Shown here one piece after another: positions 24,821 through 34,377 of a stretch of 64,000 nt of DNA. Below the pieces are notes generated by a model. The model made no database searches and was not told the origin of the DNA. It was given only the letters and a program-made list of their open reading frames with translations. Location of the stretch: the NCBI GenBank assembly GCA_023910675.1, contig JAAVWC010000002.1, positions 227,428 to 291,427 on the forward strand, given 5' to 3'. The stretch's first letter is position 1, and each line of letters opens with the position of its first letter. Source of the DNA: Gemmatimonas sp. Lineage in GTDB: Bacteria > Gemmatimonadota > Gemmatimonadetes > Gemmatimonadales > Gemmatimonadaceae. Both the position numbers and the translations under genes were made by a program.

Positions 24821-26044
24821 TAGTTGAAATTCGGGCGATGCCGGTGTGATGCGGCTCATGCCGCTGTGGTGGTCTTCGTAAGGTGCTGCGTCAACGCGGC
24901 CTGCAGCAAGGGCAAATGCGCCATGCCCCGGATGCGCCGGAAGTTCTTCTCGATGTGCAGTAGCGTCGCCGCACACCAGCGGTGTTTTTGATCGCTCGTG
25001 CGCCAATGATCGACGCGCTGCGTTTCGCGCTCAATCTGCGCCATCACGCTTTCGATCAGGTTCGTCGTGTTGAGCGAGCGGCGCAGCGCGTCGGGCAGCT
25101 CGAGGCGATGCAGGGTGAGCGTTTCCTCCAAGCCCTCCTCCAGACTGCGCGCGGCGGACTCGTTCAGCACGGCGAGTGCTTTCACGAGGCGACGCCGCGC
25201 GCGTTTCGCATCCGCGTGTCCGCCGTGCGCGTACGCCTCGCGTAGTTTGCGCCGCCAGAAGGCCTGCTGCGGCTTCGTGAGGTAGCGCAGCACATTCTCA
25301 CGTTTGTGCCACTGACAGCGCTGCACGACCGCGTCGTCGCCGAACACGTCGCGCACCGCCGCGCGCAGTCCTTTCGCGCCGTCGAGCACCACGAGTAATC
25401 CGTGCGGCGCCGTGAAGCCACGCTCGATCAGCTCGCGCAGGAACGTCGCACACGTGCGCTTGTTTTCGGTCGCCGTTTGCACGAGCCCCAAGACGCGCTT
25501 CTCGCCCTCGGTGGTGACGCCCAGCGCGATCACCACCTGATCCTCGGCGAACGTCTTGCCATCGAGCAACAACACGAGCCACTGGCGATCATCATGGCGT
25601 CGCGTATGGAACTGGGCCAGTGCCGCCGCGCTCGCCTGCACGAACCGGCGCGAGACGCTCGATTTCGAGAGCCCAAAGGCCTCGGGCACCGTGATGAGCA
25701 GCTTCTGATCGGCCAGATAAATCGACCCGCGCTGGCGGCCCCACCGCGCGATGCCGGAGTGGCCATCGGCATGCGCATATCGCGCGCCGGCCAAGGCCAG
25801 CACTTCCTGCTGGAGCGCGTCTTCGACGGCTTGCAGCCCCAACGGGATGAGCGCTTGGATCAACGCCAAGGCCACGGTGCCGTCATCCATCGGCGCGTCG
25901 CCCTGCACGGCGGCGGGGGGCGGTGACTGGTGCGCCCGAGGCGCGCTTCGTACTCTTCGCATGGGTGGTGTCCTCGATAGTGGCGTGCGAATCCTTGCCG
26001 GGATCAACACGCTCAGTACGGAGGCACCACCCGAAATTCAACTA
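24821..26044. mobile_element. IS256-family insertion sequence
   Basis: Terminal inverted repeats of 22 bp with three mismatches: TAGTTGAAATTCGGGCGATGCC at 24821-24842 in one direction and the reverse complement of TAGTTGAATTTCGGGTGGTGCC at 26023-26044. Total 1224 bp. The 8 bp on either side (CCCGCGCT, GACCTGGG) do not match, so no target duplication remains. Right end lies 66 bp before the amidohydrolase start. Confidence 0.8.
24856..25962 (-). CDS. IS256-family (Mutator-type) transposase, probably internally deleted
   Basis: About 368 residues from ATG 25962 (a GTG at 26010 also lies inside the IS). DDE-type motifs: VLLLDGKTFAEDQVVIALG, LLVVLDGAKGLRAAV, QRCQWHKRENVLRYL, and the late SLNTTNLIESVMAQIE. 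Between KLLITVP and EAFGLSKSSVSRRF relatives carry about 55-60 more residues (the RxRdxxxGxEVPL...YQ region and first helix pair); here they are absent in frame. The enzyme may therefore be inactive. The deletion is inferred from memory of family members. Confidence 0.85.
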   Translation of the reverse strand: MRRVRSAPRAHQSPPPAAVQGDAPMDDGTVALALIQALIPLGLQAVEDALQQEVLALAGARYAHADGHSGIARWGRQRGSIYLADQKLLITVPEAFGLSKSSVSRRFVQASAAALAQFHTRRHDDRQWLVLLLDGKTFAEDQVVIALGVTTEGEKRVLGLVQTATENKRTCATFLRELIERGFTAPHGLLVVLDGAKGLRAAVRDVFGDDAVVQRCQWHKRENVLRYLTKPQQAFWRRKLREAYAHGGHADAKRARRRLVKALAVLNESAARSLEEGLEETLTLHRLELPDALRRSLNTTNLIESVMAQIERETQRVDHWRTSDQKHRWCAATLLHIEKNFRRIRGMAHLPLLQAALTQHLTKTTTAA

Positions 26045-26110
26045 GACCTGGGACGGACCCGCGATCACCGCCGCCTCTGGACAACGCCCTCTTCACGAAC
26101 CGGCGACGCC

Positions 26111-27241
26111 ATGCGCTCCACGCTTCTCACCCTGCTCGCCGTTGCCACGGGCGGCATGCTGCTTACCCGCATCGCGGGGCACGCGTCGGCGCAGGACGCG
26201 GTGACCGACCGTCAGCCGGGCATCATGACCGCGCTCCGTTTCGGCGCCCTCGCCGACGCATCGGGGCGCACGCAACGCGACATCGTGATTCTCGTACACG
26301 GCGACACCATCGTGCGCGTGCAAAGTGCGAGTCGTACGCTTCCCGCCGGCGCGACGGTCGTGGACATGCGCAAGTACACGGCGATCCCCGGGCTCATCGA
26401 TGTGCACACACACATGACCTACTGGCGCGACAAGCACGCGCCAATGGCGAACGGTCCGCGGAGTCGTGACTCCGTCGTGATGGTCGCGGCGGAGAATGCG
26501 CGCCGCACGCTCGAGACGGGTGTGACGACCGTGCGTGATCTTGGCGCATCGAACTACACCGACATCGCGATGCGTGATGCGATCGCCCGTGGTGACATGG
26601 TTGGACCGCGCATGTTCGTGTCCGGCTACGGCTTGTCCAAGTTGACCGCCGCGCCGCGCGAAGGCACTCCCTCTGCCGCCGTGCGCGGACGCATCTGGGA
26701 CACGCTCGATATCAAGGCCGCCATTGCCGCGCAGGTGGAAGCGGGCTCGGACTGGATCAAGATGTATGGCTCCACGGGGAGCTTTCAGAATGTCACGAGC
26801 ACGCAGACCTTTTCCGAGACCGAGATGCGTGTGGCCGTCGAGGCCGCCCACCGGTACGGCAGGCCGATTGCCATTCACTCGTACGGTGACTCTGGTGGGC
26901 GCGCGGCGATACGGGCGGGCGCCGAGTCGGTGGAGCATCCGGCGGGGGTGAAGTTCGCCATGGGCTCCGATGCCGTGTACTGGATGCACGGTGAGAACAC
27001 GCGTGAACTTGGATGGTTCGTGAAGGCCGGCATGACTCCCGCCGAGGCGCTCGCCACGGCGACGACCAACGCGGCCGTGCTGCTGCGACAGCCGAACAAG
27101 TTGGGTCGGATCGCGCCGGGCTACTTTGCCGACATCGTGGCCGTCGACGGTGATCCACTCAAGAACATCGACGTCGTGATCGAGCACGTGGTATGGGTAA
27201 TGAAGGGCGGCAAAGTCGTCGTGAACCGGAGCGGTAAATGA
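26111..27241 (+). CDS. Secreted amidohydrolase (imidazolonepropionase/prolidase-like), probably internally shortened
   Basis: 376 residues from ATG 26111 with a signal peptide (RSTLLTLLAVATGGMLL...ASA). Metal-dependent hydrolase of the amidohydrolase superfamily: GLIDVHTHMTYW (HxH), GVTTVRDLG, GSDWIKMY (carbamylated-lysine position), PIAIHSYG, ESVEH, AMGSDA. Relatives have about 60 residues between SVEH and AGVKFAMGSD; here the text reads SVEHPAGVKFAMGSD, so an in-frame deletion is likely. The IS element 66 bp upstream has probably replaced the native promoter. Stop overlaps the next start (ATGA). Confidence 0.85.
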   Translation: MRSTLLTLLAVATGGMLLTRIAGHASAQDAVTDRQPGIMTALRFGALADASGRTQRDIVILVHGDTIVRVQSASRTLPAGATVVDMRKYTAIPGLIDVHTHMTYWRDKHAPMANGPRSRDSVVMVAAENARRTLETGVTTVRDLGASNYTDIAMRDAIARGDMVGPRMFVSGYGLSKLTAAPREGTPSAAVRGRIWDTLDIKAAIAAQVEAGSDWIKMYGSTGSFQNVTSTQTFSETEMRVAVEAAHRYGRPIAIHSYGDSGGRAAIRAGAESVEHPAGVKFAMGSDAVYWMHGENTRELGWFVKAGMTPAEALATATTNAAVLLRQPNKLGRIAPGYFADIVAVDGDPLKNIDVVIEHVVWVMKGGKVVVNRSGK

Positions 27242-27933
27242 CGCGACCGGTCGCGCTGGTCACGGGCGCCTCGCGCGGCATTGGTCGCGCTATCGCGCTG
27301 CGTTTGGCGAACACGCATCGCGTGCTGCTGGTGGCGCGTGAGGTGGGCGCGCTGGAAGCGCTGGCGGCGGAGATCCGCACGCGTGGGGGCGAGGCCGATG
27401 CACTGCCGCTCGATATCACCGCGCCAGCGCAGATCGCCGAGCGGCTGCATGACCAGCAGGTGGACGTGCTGGTGCACAACGCCGGCGTGGGCGTCATGAA
27501 ACCCTTGCTCGACCTCACACCAGACGAGTGGCACCGCATGATGGACGTGAATGTGAACGCGCTTTTTCACGTCACGCGGGCGTTGCTCCCCGGTATGGTG
27601 TCTCGCGGTCGTGGGCATGTGGTGATCATCGGCTCGATAGCCGGGCGCAGCGCGTTCGTGGGCGGGGCCGGTTATGCCACCACCAAGCACGCGGTCATGG
27701 GATTCGCGGAAAGTCTCATGTTGGAAGTGCGCGATGACGGTGTGAAAGTCAGTGTGGTGAGTCCGGGATCGGTGTCCACCACGTTTGGTGGTCGAAGCGA
27801 ACCCAAAGGTGGAGGACAGCTGCTGGCCGACGACGTGGCCGCCGCAGTCATCGCCGTGGTGGATACCCCACCCGAGGTCCTCCTGCACCGCGTGGAAGTG
27901 CGCATCCTCTCCCCCAAGCGATCTCGAACGTAG
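27238..27933 (+). CDS. Short-chain dehydrogenase/reductase (SDR)
   Basis: 231 residues, classical SDR. Cofactor motif TGASRGIG (residues ~9-16), VLVHNAGVG (NAG motif), catalytic serine in IGSIAGRS (~137), YATTK (Y-x-x-x-K at ~152-156) and VSPGSVST. Coupled to the amidohydrolase by an ATGA overlap. Substrate unknown. Confidence 0.92.
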   Translation: MTRPVALVTGASRGIGRAIALRLANTHRVLLVAREVGALEALAAEIRTRGGEADALPLDITAPAQIAERLHDQQVDVLVHNAGVGVMKPLLDLTPDEWHRMMDVNVNALFHVTRALLPGMVSRGRGHVVIIGSIAGRSAFVGGAGYATTKHAVMGFAESLMLEVRDDGVKVSVVSPGSVSTTFGGRSEPKGGGQLLADDVAAAVIAVVDTPPEVLLHRVEVRILSPKRSRT

Positions 27934-27942
27934 AATTGCTGG

Positions 27943-28480
27943 GTGCCCGATAACCGCTCCAACACGGTCGCGCTTCGTCTGGTTGCAGCCCTGACGGTGG
28001 CGTTGACGGCGGTCGCGTTCGATCCGACGTCAACATTGCGCTCCTGGAGGCCGTCCCGATTGAAGGCACCACGCAATGGGTGAGCGTGCGCGGGAAGCAC
28101 AAGCGCAATCCGGTCATCGTGATGATTCACGGTGGTCCGGGCACGCCCATGCTGCCACTGACCTGGGCGAATCAATCGCCGTAGGAGGATCATTCGCGGT
28201 TGTGAATCATGACCAGCGCGGTGTGGGCACGAGCGCGGCTGGCAGGGGATTGACGCATCCCGATTCGTTCGCGGTGCCGATGGTGGTCATTCGAGGTCGG
28301 CACGACCTGCAGACCCCGTACGAACCGGCGCGCGCTTACGAGGAGCGATTGCGCGCGCCGTCCAAATCATTCGTGATGCTCGAGCGGTCAGGGCACGTGC
28401 CGATGCTCGAAGAGCCCAAGCAATGCTTGAAGGTGCTGCCGGATGTGGTGCGCCCGTTGACGCGAGGACCTTGGGAGCAG
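27943..28480 (+). pseudogene. Alpha/beta hydrolase (proline iminopeptidase-like), decayed
   Basis: Fragments of one gene in several frames. They include [20 protein letters not shown] (HGGPG oxyanion motif), then a TAG where relatives have Trp, and one missing base in 'EDHF'. [13 protein letters not shown] follows, then a jump to [27 protein letters not shown] and [12 protein letters not shown] (catalytic Asp and His region). The core with the nucleophile GxSWG, more than 150 residues, is missing. Not expected to be functional. Confidence 0.8.
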
Positions 28481-28530
28481 CGGGAAGCGGGCGTACAGCT
28501 TGGCCGAGCGTCTCGGTTGCGCGACGACCG

Positions 28531-29616
28531 TTACGATGCGCTACCGGCGAGCACCGGATAGTCGGTGTAGCCCTTTTCGCCTGGCGTATAGAAGGTGCTG
28601 AAGTCGGGGGCATTCAGCGCCGCATTACGTTGTACACGCGCGACGAAGTCGGGATTGGCGAGTACCGGACGACCAAAGGCGACGAGATCGGCGGCGCCGC
28701 GCTGCAGGAGCGCCTCGGCAGAGTCGTGGTCGAGACCACCCGAGGCGATGAACGTGCCGCCAAAGGCCTCCTTGAGCTGCGACGGCAACGCAGCCGGGAG
28801 CGGCGGATTGCCCATGGACTCGTGATTCACGAGATGGAGATAGGCGAGTCCGAGCGCACCGAGATCCTTTGCGAGCGCACGAAACTGCTCGTCGACACCA
28901 TCGAAGGTACCCATGCCATTGAAGCCGCCATGCGGCGAGACGCGAAGGCCCACGCGGTCGGCGCGAATGGCGTGTGCGGTGGCCGTGGCGACCTCGAGCG
29001 CGAAGCGGTTGCGGTTGGTCGCGCTGCCGCCGTACGCGTCGGTGCGCGTGTTGAGATTGGCGTTGAGGAACTGCTCGATGAGATAGCCATTCGCGGCGTG
29101 CAGCTCGATGCCGTCGAAGCCCGCGTCAATGGCATGCGTGGCCGCCGCCACGAACTCCTGCACGACGGTCGCCACTTCGGCGGTCGATAGCGCATGGGGG
29201 GCGCTGGCGGGTTGCAGTCCGTTGCTGTCGGTATAGATGGGGTCGGCGAGCGTTACCGCCGCTGAACTCACCACGCGGGCGCCGGCGGGAAGATTGTTGA
29301 CGTGCGACGCGCGCCCGGTGTGCATGAGCTGCGCGAAGATCTTGCCACCGGCATCGTGTACGCCCTTGGTGACCGGCTTCCAGGCCTCGACCTGCGCGGC
29401 GTTGTACAGGCCGGGAATGCGCGCGTAGCCGGCTCCGTCGGCCGATGGCGCGACGCCCTCGGTGACGATAAGCCCGATGGTCGCGCGCTGTGCGTAGTAG
29501 GTGGCCATGATGGGCGTCGGCACGTGCTCGGCGGTCGCGCGATTACGCGTCATGGGCGCCATGACCACGCGGTTGCGCAGCGAGATGCGTCCCAGTGTGT
29601 ACGGTTCGAACAGCAT
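28531..29616 (-). CDS. Old Yellow Enzyme-family alkene reductase
   Basis: FMN- and NAD(P)H-dependent reductase of activated C=C bonds (NemA/xenobiotic reductase group). 361 residues from ATG 29616 ([20 protein letters not shown]). Motifs: [37 protein letters not shown] (substrate-binding H and N pair), NRNRFALEV, and FMN-binding [10 protein letters not shown] near the end. Divergent from a TetR regulator, sharing the palindrome at 29694-29707, which is the usual nemRA-like layout. Confidence 0.93.
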   Translation of the reverse strand: MLFEPYTLGRISLRNRVVMAPMTRNRATAEHVPTPIMATYYAQRATIGLIVTEGVAPSADGAGYARIPGLYNAAQVEAWKPVTKGVHDAGGKIFAQLMHTGRASHVNNLPAGARVVSSAAVTLADPIYTDSNGLQPASAPHALSTAEVATVVQEFVAAATHAIDAGFDGIELHAANGYLIEQFLNANLNTRTDAYGGSATNRNRFALEVATATAHAIRADRVGLRVSPHGGFNGMGTFDGVDEQFRALAKDLGALGLAYLHLVNHESMGNPPLPAALPSQLKEAFGGTFIASGGLDHDSAEALLQRGAADLVAFGRPVLANPDFVARVQRNAALNAPDFSTFYTPGEKGYTDYPVLAGSAS

Positions 29617-29693
29617 GCGGGGGTGCTCCGGGGAAACGTGAGTGGGCTCGCCAGCGGTGGGGAATCGGTGCGGTTCTATACCGCGTAGTATAC

Positions 29694-29707
29694 ATACCGT
29701 GCGGTAT
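29694..29707. promoter_or_regulatory. Operator palindrome between tetR and the OYE gene
   Basis: ATACCG-TG-CGGTAT perfect palindrome, with a further half-site TATACCGC at 29677-29684. Lies between the two divergent starts (29616 and 29748) and overlaps TATAAT-like sequence (TATATAATT). Likely binding site of the adjacent TetR protein. Confidence 0.65.
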
Positions 29708-29747
29708 ATAATTGTCAATCGTTTCCGGTCCGAATAGCTTTCCCGCC

Positions 29748-30374
29748 ATGACTCGAGGCCGCCCCCGCCAGTTCGACCCGGACGCCGCGCTGGACCACGC
29801 GCTGGCGCTGTTCGCGCGCGACGGTTTCGAGAAGGCGTCGGTGCAGGAGCTTGCCGAGAGGATGGCGATATGCAAGCCCAGCTTGTATGCGGCGTACGGC
29901 AACAAGGAAACGCTGTTTATCGAAGCGCTGCGGCGATATGCGGCGCAGGGCGCGGAGCAGCGGGCCGCACTGCTGAACAACGAGCCGGATGGCCGTCGGG
30001 CGGTGGAGGCGCTGTTGCGCATGACGGCCACCGAGGTGACGCGCGGCGAGACAGCGGGATGCCTGATTGTGAGTGAAGCAGCGGCCACGCCGTCGGGCTA
30101 CCCGCCAGCCGTGCGCGATGCGGTGGCCTCGGCGTTGGCCTCGGGTGCCGCCCAGCTGCGTGCCCGTTTGGTGCGGGCGCAGCGGGAGGGCGACCTCGAT
30201 GCGGCGATGGACGTGGATGCGCTCACGACGTACTTCAGTACGGTCATGGTCGGCATGACGGTGCAGGCCCGCAATGGCACCACGTCGGCGCAGCTGTGCG
30301 CGGCCGCGTCGGTCGCGATGTCCGTGTGGTCAGGCGCGAGCGCCGAAAGCGCGATGCACCGTCGCGACCGCTGA
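29748..30374 (+). CDS. TetR/AcrR-family transcriptional regulator
   Basis: 208 residues from ATG 29748 (MTRGRPRQFDPDAALDHALA). HTH at residues ~25-50 (ASVQELAERMAICKPSLYAAYGNKETLF). The C-terminal domain with GCLIVSEAAATPSG contains a cysteine at a position seen in several electrophile-sensing TetR proteins (NemR-like). Probably represses the divergent OYE gene and itself. Confidence 0.92.
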   Translation: MTRGRPRQFDPDAALDHALALFARDGFEKASVQELAERMAICKPSLYAAYGNKETLFIEALRRYAAQGAEQRAALLNNEPDGRRAVEALLRMTATEVTRGETAGCLIVSEAAATPSGYPPAVRDAVASALASGAAQLRARLVRAQREGDLDAAMDVDALTTYFSTVMVGMTVQARNGTTSAQLCAAASVAMSVWSGASAESAMHRRDR

Positions 30375-30379
30375 ATAGC

Positions 30380-31288
30380 GTGTCGAACAGCGCGTGGCCG
30401 TCGGCACGCGACCAGCGGAGTGCCGCGATAGCGGCGACGATCGCCTGCGTCTGTTTTGGCGCATCGGTGGTAGCCACGCGATTCGTGGTGGCACAAACGA
30501 CGCCGGTGGTGCTCGCTTTCCTGCGCTACCTGCTTGCGAGCGCGGCCATGTTCGCGGTGTTGGGACGATCGGCGTTCACGCCGATGCCGTCGCGCGATCG
30601 GTGGCAGGTGGCGCTGCTCGGTGTGCTCTTTTTTGGTGTGTTTCCGTGGAGCTTCAGTGCGTCGCTGACGCATTTGCCGTCGGCGACCGTCGCTCTGATT
30701 GTGGCGACCAATCCGCTCGTGACACTCGCGCTGTCGGCGTTGCGCGGCACCGAGCGCCTTTCGGGGCGCGCCATTACCGGTCAGCTGTTGGCGTTGGCCG
30801 GCATTGCGATCGCGCTGCTCCCCACGGGCGCGTCGGCGGTCACGACCTCGCCTTCGGCGGGGAGTTGGATTGGCTACGCCGAAGTGGCCACGACGGTATT
30901 GTGCGGGTCGGTGTACAACGTGTGGTCACGGCCGCTGTTGTTGCGCTATCCGTCGGCGGCGGTCACGAGTTTCGCCATGCTTGCGGGCACGATTGCGCTG
31001 GCTCCGCTGGCGCTGGCGCAGGGCCTGCTCACACATACGCGCACGATTACCCCTTCCGGTTGGCTGACGGTGTTTTTCCTCGGCCTGCTCGGTGGTGCCG
31101 TGGGCTTCGGATTATGGGGCTTCGCGTTGCGTCGCTCCACGCCGTCGCGTGTGGCCGTGTTCCTCGCGATCAACCCTATCACCGCGATTGCGTTGGGTGT
31201 GCTGCTCTTGCATGAGCCGGTGACCGCGAGACTCGTGGTGGCACTCGTCGCCGTGATGGCTGGCATTCAACTCGCCACGCGACGATAG
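30380..31288 (+). CDS. DMT-superfamily permease (EamA type)
   Basis: About 302 residues from a GTG at 30380, six bases after the tetR stop; longer upstream starts would overlap tetR. Ten hydrophobic segments in two EamA repeats: first at ~10-135 (FGASVVATRFVVAQTTPVVL, SFSASLTHLPSATVALIVA) and second at ~150-295 (GLWGFALRRSTPSRVAVFLA, INPITAIALGVLLLHEP). Inner-membrane exporter of unknown substrate, possibly cotranscribed with tetR. Confidence 0.9.
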   Translation: MSNSAWPSARDQRSAAIAATIACVCFGASVVATRFVVAQTTPVVLAFLRYLLASAAMFAVLGRSAFTPMPSRDRWQVALLGVLFFGVFPWSFSASLTHLPSATVALIVATNPLVTLALSALRGTERLSGRAITGQLLALAGIAIALLPTGASAVTTSPSAGSWIGYAEVATTVLCGSVYNVWSRPLLLRYPSAAVTSFAMLAGTIALAPLALAQGLLTHTRTITPSGWLTVFFLGLLGGAVGFGLWGFALRRSTPSRVAVFLAINPITAIALGVLLLHEPVTARLVVALVAVMAGIQLATRR

Positions 31289-31328
31289 CCGAATCGCCGG
31301 CTATCGCGCGCGGGCTGTTGTCGACGGC

Positions 31329-33686
31329 TCAGGCGCGTGACTGCCAGCCCGACAACTGTTTGCCAACGGGAAGCTCGCGTACCCGCACACCGGTGGCGGC
31401 GAAGATGGCGTTCGCAATGGCACCGCCGGCGGGAGGCACACCGGGTTCGCCGATGCCACCGGGCAAGCCTTCGCTTGGTACGAGGTGCACGTCGACCGTG
31501 CGTGGTGCGGCGCGCATGCGTGTAACGTTGTAGTCGCGGAAGTTGGACTGCACGACTTTGCCTTCGGCGAACGTCACTTCGCTGTAGAGTACGTTGCTCA
31601 TGGCCATGATGAGCGCGCCTTCCATTTGCGCGCGCGCACGATCGGGGTTGGCGATGAAGCCTGCATCGACAGCGACCGTCGCCTTGGGCACGAGCACCGT
31701 GCCGTCCGGCAGCACCTCGACTTCGACGACCATCGCGACGTACGACAGAAAGCTGCGGTGTACCGCAATGCCACGGCCTTTGCCACGCGGCAACGGGGCG
31801 CCGCGCCATCCGCTCTTTTCGATGGCCAACTCCACCACGCGACGTGCGCGTGCACTGTCGAGCGGATGATCGGTCCAGGTGCCCCCGTAATTGCTGGCGG
31901 GCGCGACGAGTCCAGCCTTGGAGAGATCGACCTGACGATCGCGGCCGATCAACGTGAGCAGGAAGTCCGCGCTGTCTTTCTTCGCGGCGTGAGCGAGTTC
32001 GTCGACGAACGAGCCGATGGCGAAGCCGTGATGAATGGCATTGACGCTGCGATACCAGCCGATGCGTGTGTGCGCGACCGCCGGACAGATCTCCACCTGC
32101 ACGTTCGGGATGTCGAACGGAATATCACTCGCCCCGTTGGTGAGTTCGTCGGGATCGGCGCCTGGTACATTGGGCGCGAACGTTGCGCCAATGGCCGGAT
32201 ATGCCGAGCGGTGCAGCCACGCACTCACGGTGCCGTTGGCATCGAGTGCGGCTTCGAGCCGGTGCGCGGCCACCGAATGCAGATACGAATTGTGCAGATC
32301 GTCTTCGCGCGTCCACTGCACACGCACCGGCGCCTTCACTTCGCGCGACAGGAACGCCGCTTCACAGATGAAATCGGGTTTGGATTTGCGGCCAAAGCCG
32401 CCTCCCAGCAGCGTGACGTGCACCGCGACATTCATCACATTCACACCAAGGAACTGCGCCACCGTGTTGCGCGCGTCCATGGGAGATTGGGTCGGCGCCC
32501 AGATGTCGACCGCGTCGTCGTGCACATGCGCGAGCGCCACCATCGGTTCCATCTGCGCATGCGAGAGGTGCGGCATGTAGTACTCGGCCACGACGCGTTT
32601 GCCGGCGGATGCCAGGGCGGTGCTGACGTTGCCGTTCGTGCGCCCGGCTTTCCCGGGTGCGCGCACGGCATTCATGAGCGACGCTTTGTAGGCGCGGCTG
32701 TCGTAGGTGGCATTGGGGCCCTTCTTCCACGTGAGACGAAGCGCGTCGCGCCCTTTCATGGCGGCCCAGCTGTTCTTGGCGATGACCGCCACACCGCCCA
32801 GCGGGAGGAACGCACCGGGCAGCGGGGTTTCGGGAATGCGCACGATGCGCTCGACGCCCGGAACCTTGAGCGCGAGGGAGTCGTCGACGGTCAGCAGCGT
32901 ATCGCCCCACACCGGCGGACGCGCGATGACGGCCACCTTCATCCCGGGAAGCGACACGTCGGCACCGTACACGGCGGTGCCGGTCGTCATGGGGAGGAGG
33001 TCGATGGAGGCGATGCCCTTGCCCTCATAGCGGCGCTCCGCAGGCGCCTTGAAGTGCAGTCGCTCCTTGGGGGGCATGGGGAGGGCGCGCGCCGTGGTGA
33101 CGAGTGCGCCGAAGGGCTTCCGTCGTCCGCTGGCGGTGTGCACCACCTGCCCGTTGCTGGCAGCGACTTCGCCGGACGGGACGCCCCATTCCTTCGCGGC
33201 GGCATCCTCCAGGAGCGCGCGGGCCGTGGCTCCTGCTTCGCGATAGCGCGTGAGGAAATCGCGGACACTGGTGGAGCCGTCGGTGTTCTGGCTGCCGTAC
33301 TTGTCGTCGCCGAGCGCCTGTTCGACTCGGCACATGGCCCAGTCGGCTTCCATCTCGTCGGCAATGATCATGGGCATGGTGGTGCGAATGCCCTGTCCCA
33401 TTTCGGAGCGGTGGCAGACGATCGTGACGACGCCGTCTTCGCCAATTCGCACGTAGACATGCGGTTCGAATGGCGCGGCGCCGTCCGTGGAGAGATCGGC
33501 CGCTCCAAGGCGGCGTACGCCGCTGGCGCCGACGGCGAGCAGGACGCCGCCCATGCCGACGAGTTTGACGAACTGGCGGCGACCGGAGGGATCGAGATCG
33601 GTGGGCCGCGCGGGGCTTTCGGTGGCGGGGGCCGCTTCGGGCGGCTTACCGACGGACAGCCAGGGCAAGCGTGTGGGGGCGCTCAT
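31329..33686 (-). CDS. Molybdopterin-binding oxidoreductase large subunit (IorB/xanthine-dehydrogenase family)
   Basis: 785 residues from ATG 33686. N-terminal twin-arginine signal [19 protein letters not shown] (residues ~34-52), so the enzyme is probably exported folded with its cofactor. Large-subunit motifs: [43 protein letters not shown] (molybdopterin contact), and [21 protein letters not shown] near the C-terminus with the expected catalytic Glu in the GIGEPG loop. Such enzymes (isoquinoline 1-oxidoreductase and related aldehyde dehydrogenases) hydroxylate aldehydes or N-heterocycles. ATGA overlap with the [2Fe-2S] subunit gene upstream. Confidence 0.92.
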   Translation of the reverse strand: MSAPTRLPWLSVGKPPEAAPATESPARPTDLDPSGRRQFVKLVGMGGVLLAVGASGVRRLGAADLSTDGAAPFEPHVYVRIGEDGVVTIVCHRSEMGQGIRTTMPMIIADEMEADWAMCRVEQALGDDKYGSQNTDGSTSVRDFLTRYREAGATARALLEDAAAKEWGVPSGEVAASNGQVVHTASGRRKPFGALVTTARALPMPPKERLHFKAPAERRYEGKGIASIDLLPMTTGTAVYGADVSLPGMKVAVIARPPVWGDTLLTVDDSLALKVPGVERIVRIPETPLPGAFLPLGGVAVIAKNSWAAMKGRDALRLTWKKGPNATYDSRAYKASLMNAVRAPGKAGRTNGNVSTALASAGKRVVAEYYMPHLSHAQMEPMVALAHVHDDAVDIWAPTQSPMDARNTVAQFLGVNVMNVAVHVTLLGGGFGRKSKPDFICEAAFLSREVKAPVRVQWTREDDLHNSYLHSVAAHRLEAALDANGTVSAWLHRSAYPAIGATFAPNVPGADPDELTNGASDIPFDIPNVQVEICPAVAHTRIGWYRSVNAIHHGFAIGSFVDELAHAAKKDSADFLLTLIGRDRQVDLSKAGLVAPASNYGGTWTDHPLDSARARRVVELAIEKSGWRGAPLPRGKGRGIAVHRSFLSYVAMVVEVEVLPDGTVLVPKATVAVDAGFIANPDRARAQMEGALIMAMSNVLYSEVTFAEGKVVQSNFRDYNVTRMRAAPRTVDVHLVPSEGLPGGIGEPGVPPAGGAIANAIFAATGVRVRELPVGKQLSGWQSRA

Positions 33687-34150
33687 TTGGCGTGCTCTGC
33701 GGCAGACGTGATGGCAGCGCGAATACGCGGGTAGGTACCGCATCGACAGAGATGCCCGTTCATGGTGGCGTCGATGTCGGCGTCCGTGGGCGTTTTCGTG
33801 CGGGCGAGCAACGTGGCGGCCTGCATGATCTGCCCACTCTGGCAGAATCCACATTGCGGGACATCCATGGCACGCCACGCTTGTTGCAGCGGGTGATCGC
33901 CGGTGGGGTGCAGTCCCTCGATGGTGGTGATCGTGGCACCGGCGAGCGTGCTCATGCGGCGCTGACAGGCGCGCACGGGGGCGCCGTTCACATGCACGGT
34001 GCACACGCCGCATTGGGCGATACCGCAGCCGTATTTGGTACCGGTGAGCGCGAGCTCGTCCCGCAGAAACCACAGGAGCGGTGTGTCGCCGTCGCCGGCG
34101 AAGGTGCGCGCGACGCCGTTGACGGTGAGCGCAAGAGGGAGGGTATTCAC
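33683..34150 (-). CDS. [2Fe-2S] small subunit of molybdenum hydroxylase (IorA-like)
   Basis: 155 residues from GTG 34150, with GGAG just upstream; longer readings into the upstream region lack support. First cluster ligands in [12 protein letters not shown] and the distant C of VRACQ; second cluster in [13 protein letters not shown] and [12 protein letters not shown]. Passes electrons from the molybdenum site of the partner subunit. It has no signal of its own and would be carried out with IorB. Confidence 0.93.
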   Translation of the reverse strand: MNTLPLALTVNGVARTFAGDGDTPLLWFLRDELALTGTKYGCGIAQCGVCTVHVNGAPVRACQRRMSTLAGATITTIEGLHPTGDHPLQQAWRAMDVPQCGFCQSGQIMQAATLLARTKTPTDADIDATMNGHLCRCGTYPRIRAAITSAAEHAK

Positions 34151-34377
34151 GAGATCTCCGGGAGACGGTAACGCGAAGGTGTTGCTGGCAATGACGCTGC
34201 ACGAACATGGCCCGTTGCGCCCCGGCGCGCGAGTTCCAGAAATCGGGAGCGCTGAGCCGAGTGGCCTGTACGGTGTTTTCACACGCCATCAGTCTTGACC
34301 GGCGCCCCGGACGGCCGGAGAATAGTTCTGTTCCCAACCGCCGTTTGCGGCGGTCTTCGTCCCTCCGGAGATCCTTC

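Noticed and set aside
24813..26052. Target-site duplication of the IS256 element
   Set aside because: The flanking 8-mers CCCGCGCT and GACCTGGG differ; no duplication can be claimed.
25751..26110. Upstream extension of the amidohydrolase frame into the IS element
   Set aside because: The extension is antisense to the transposase and has no RBS; the ATG at 26111 gives a clean signal peptide.
31485..33734. A 749-codon open frame on the plus strand opposite the molybdopterin subunit
   Set aside because: Shadow frame caused by high GC: Arg/His-rich, no motifs, and the minus strand has a complete recognisable enzyme.
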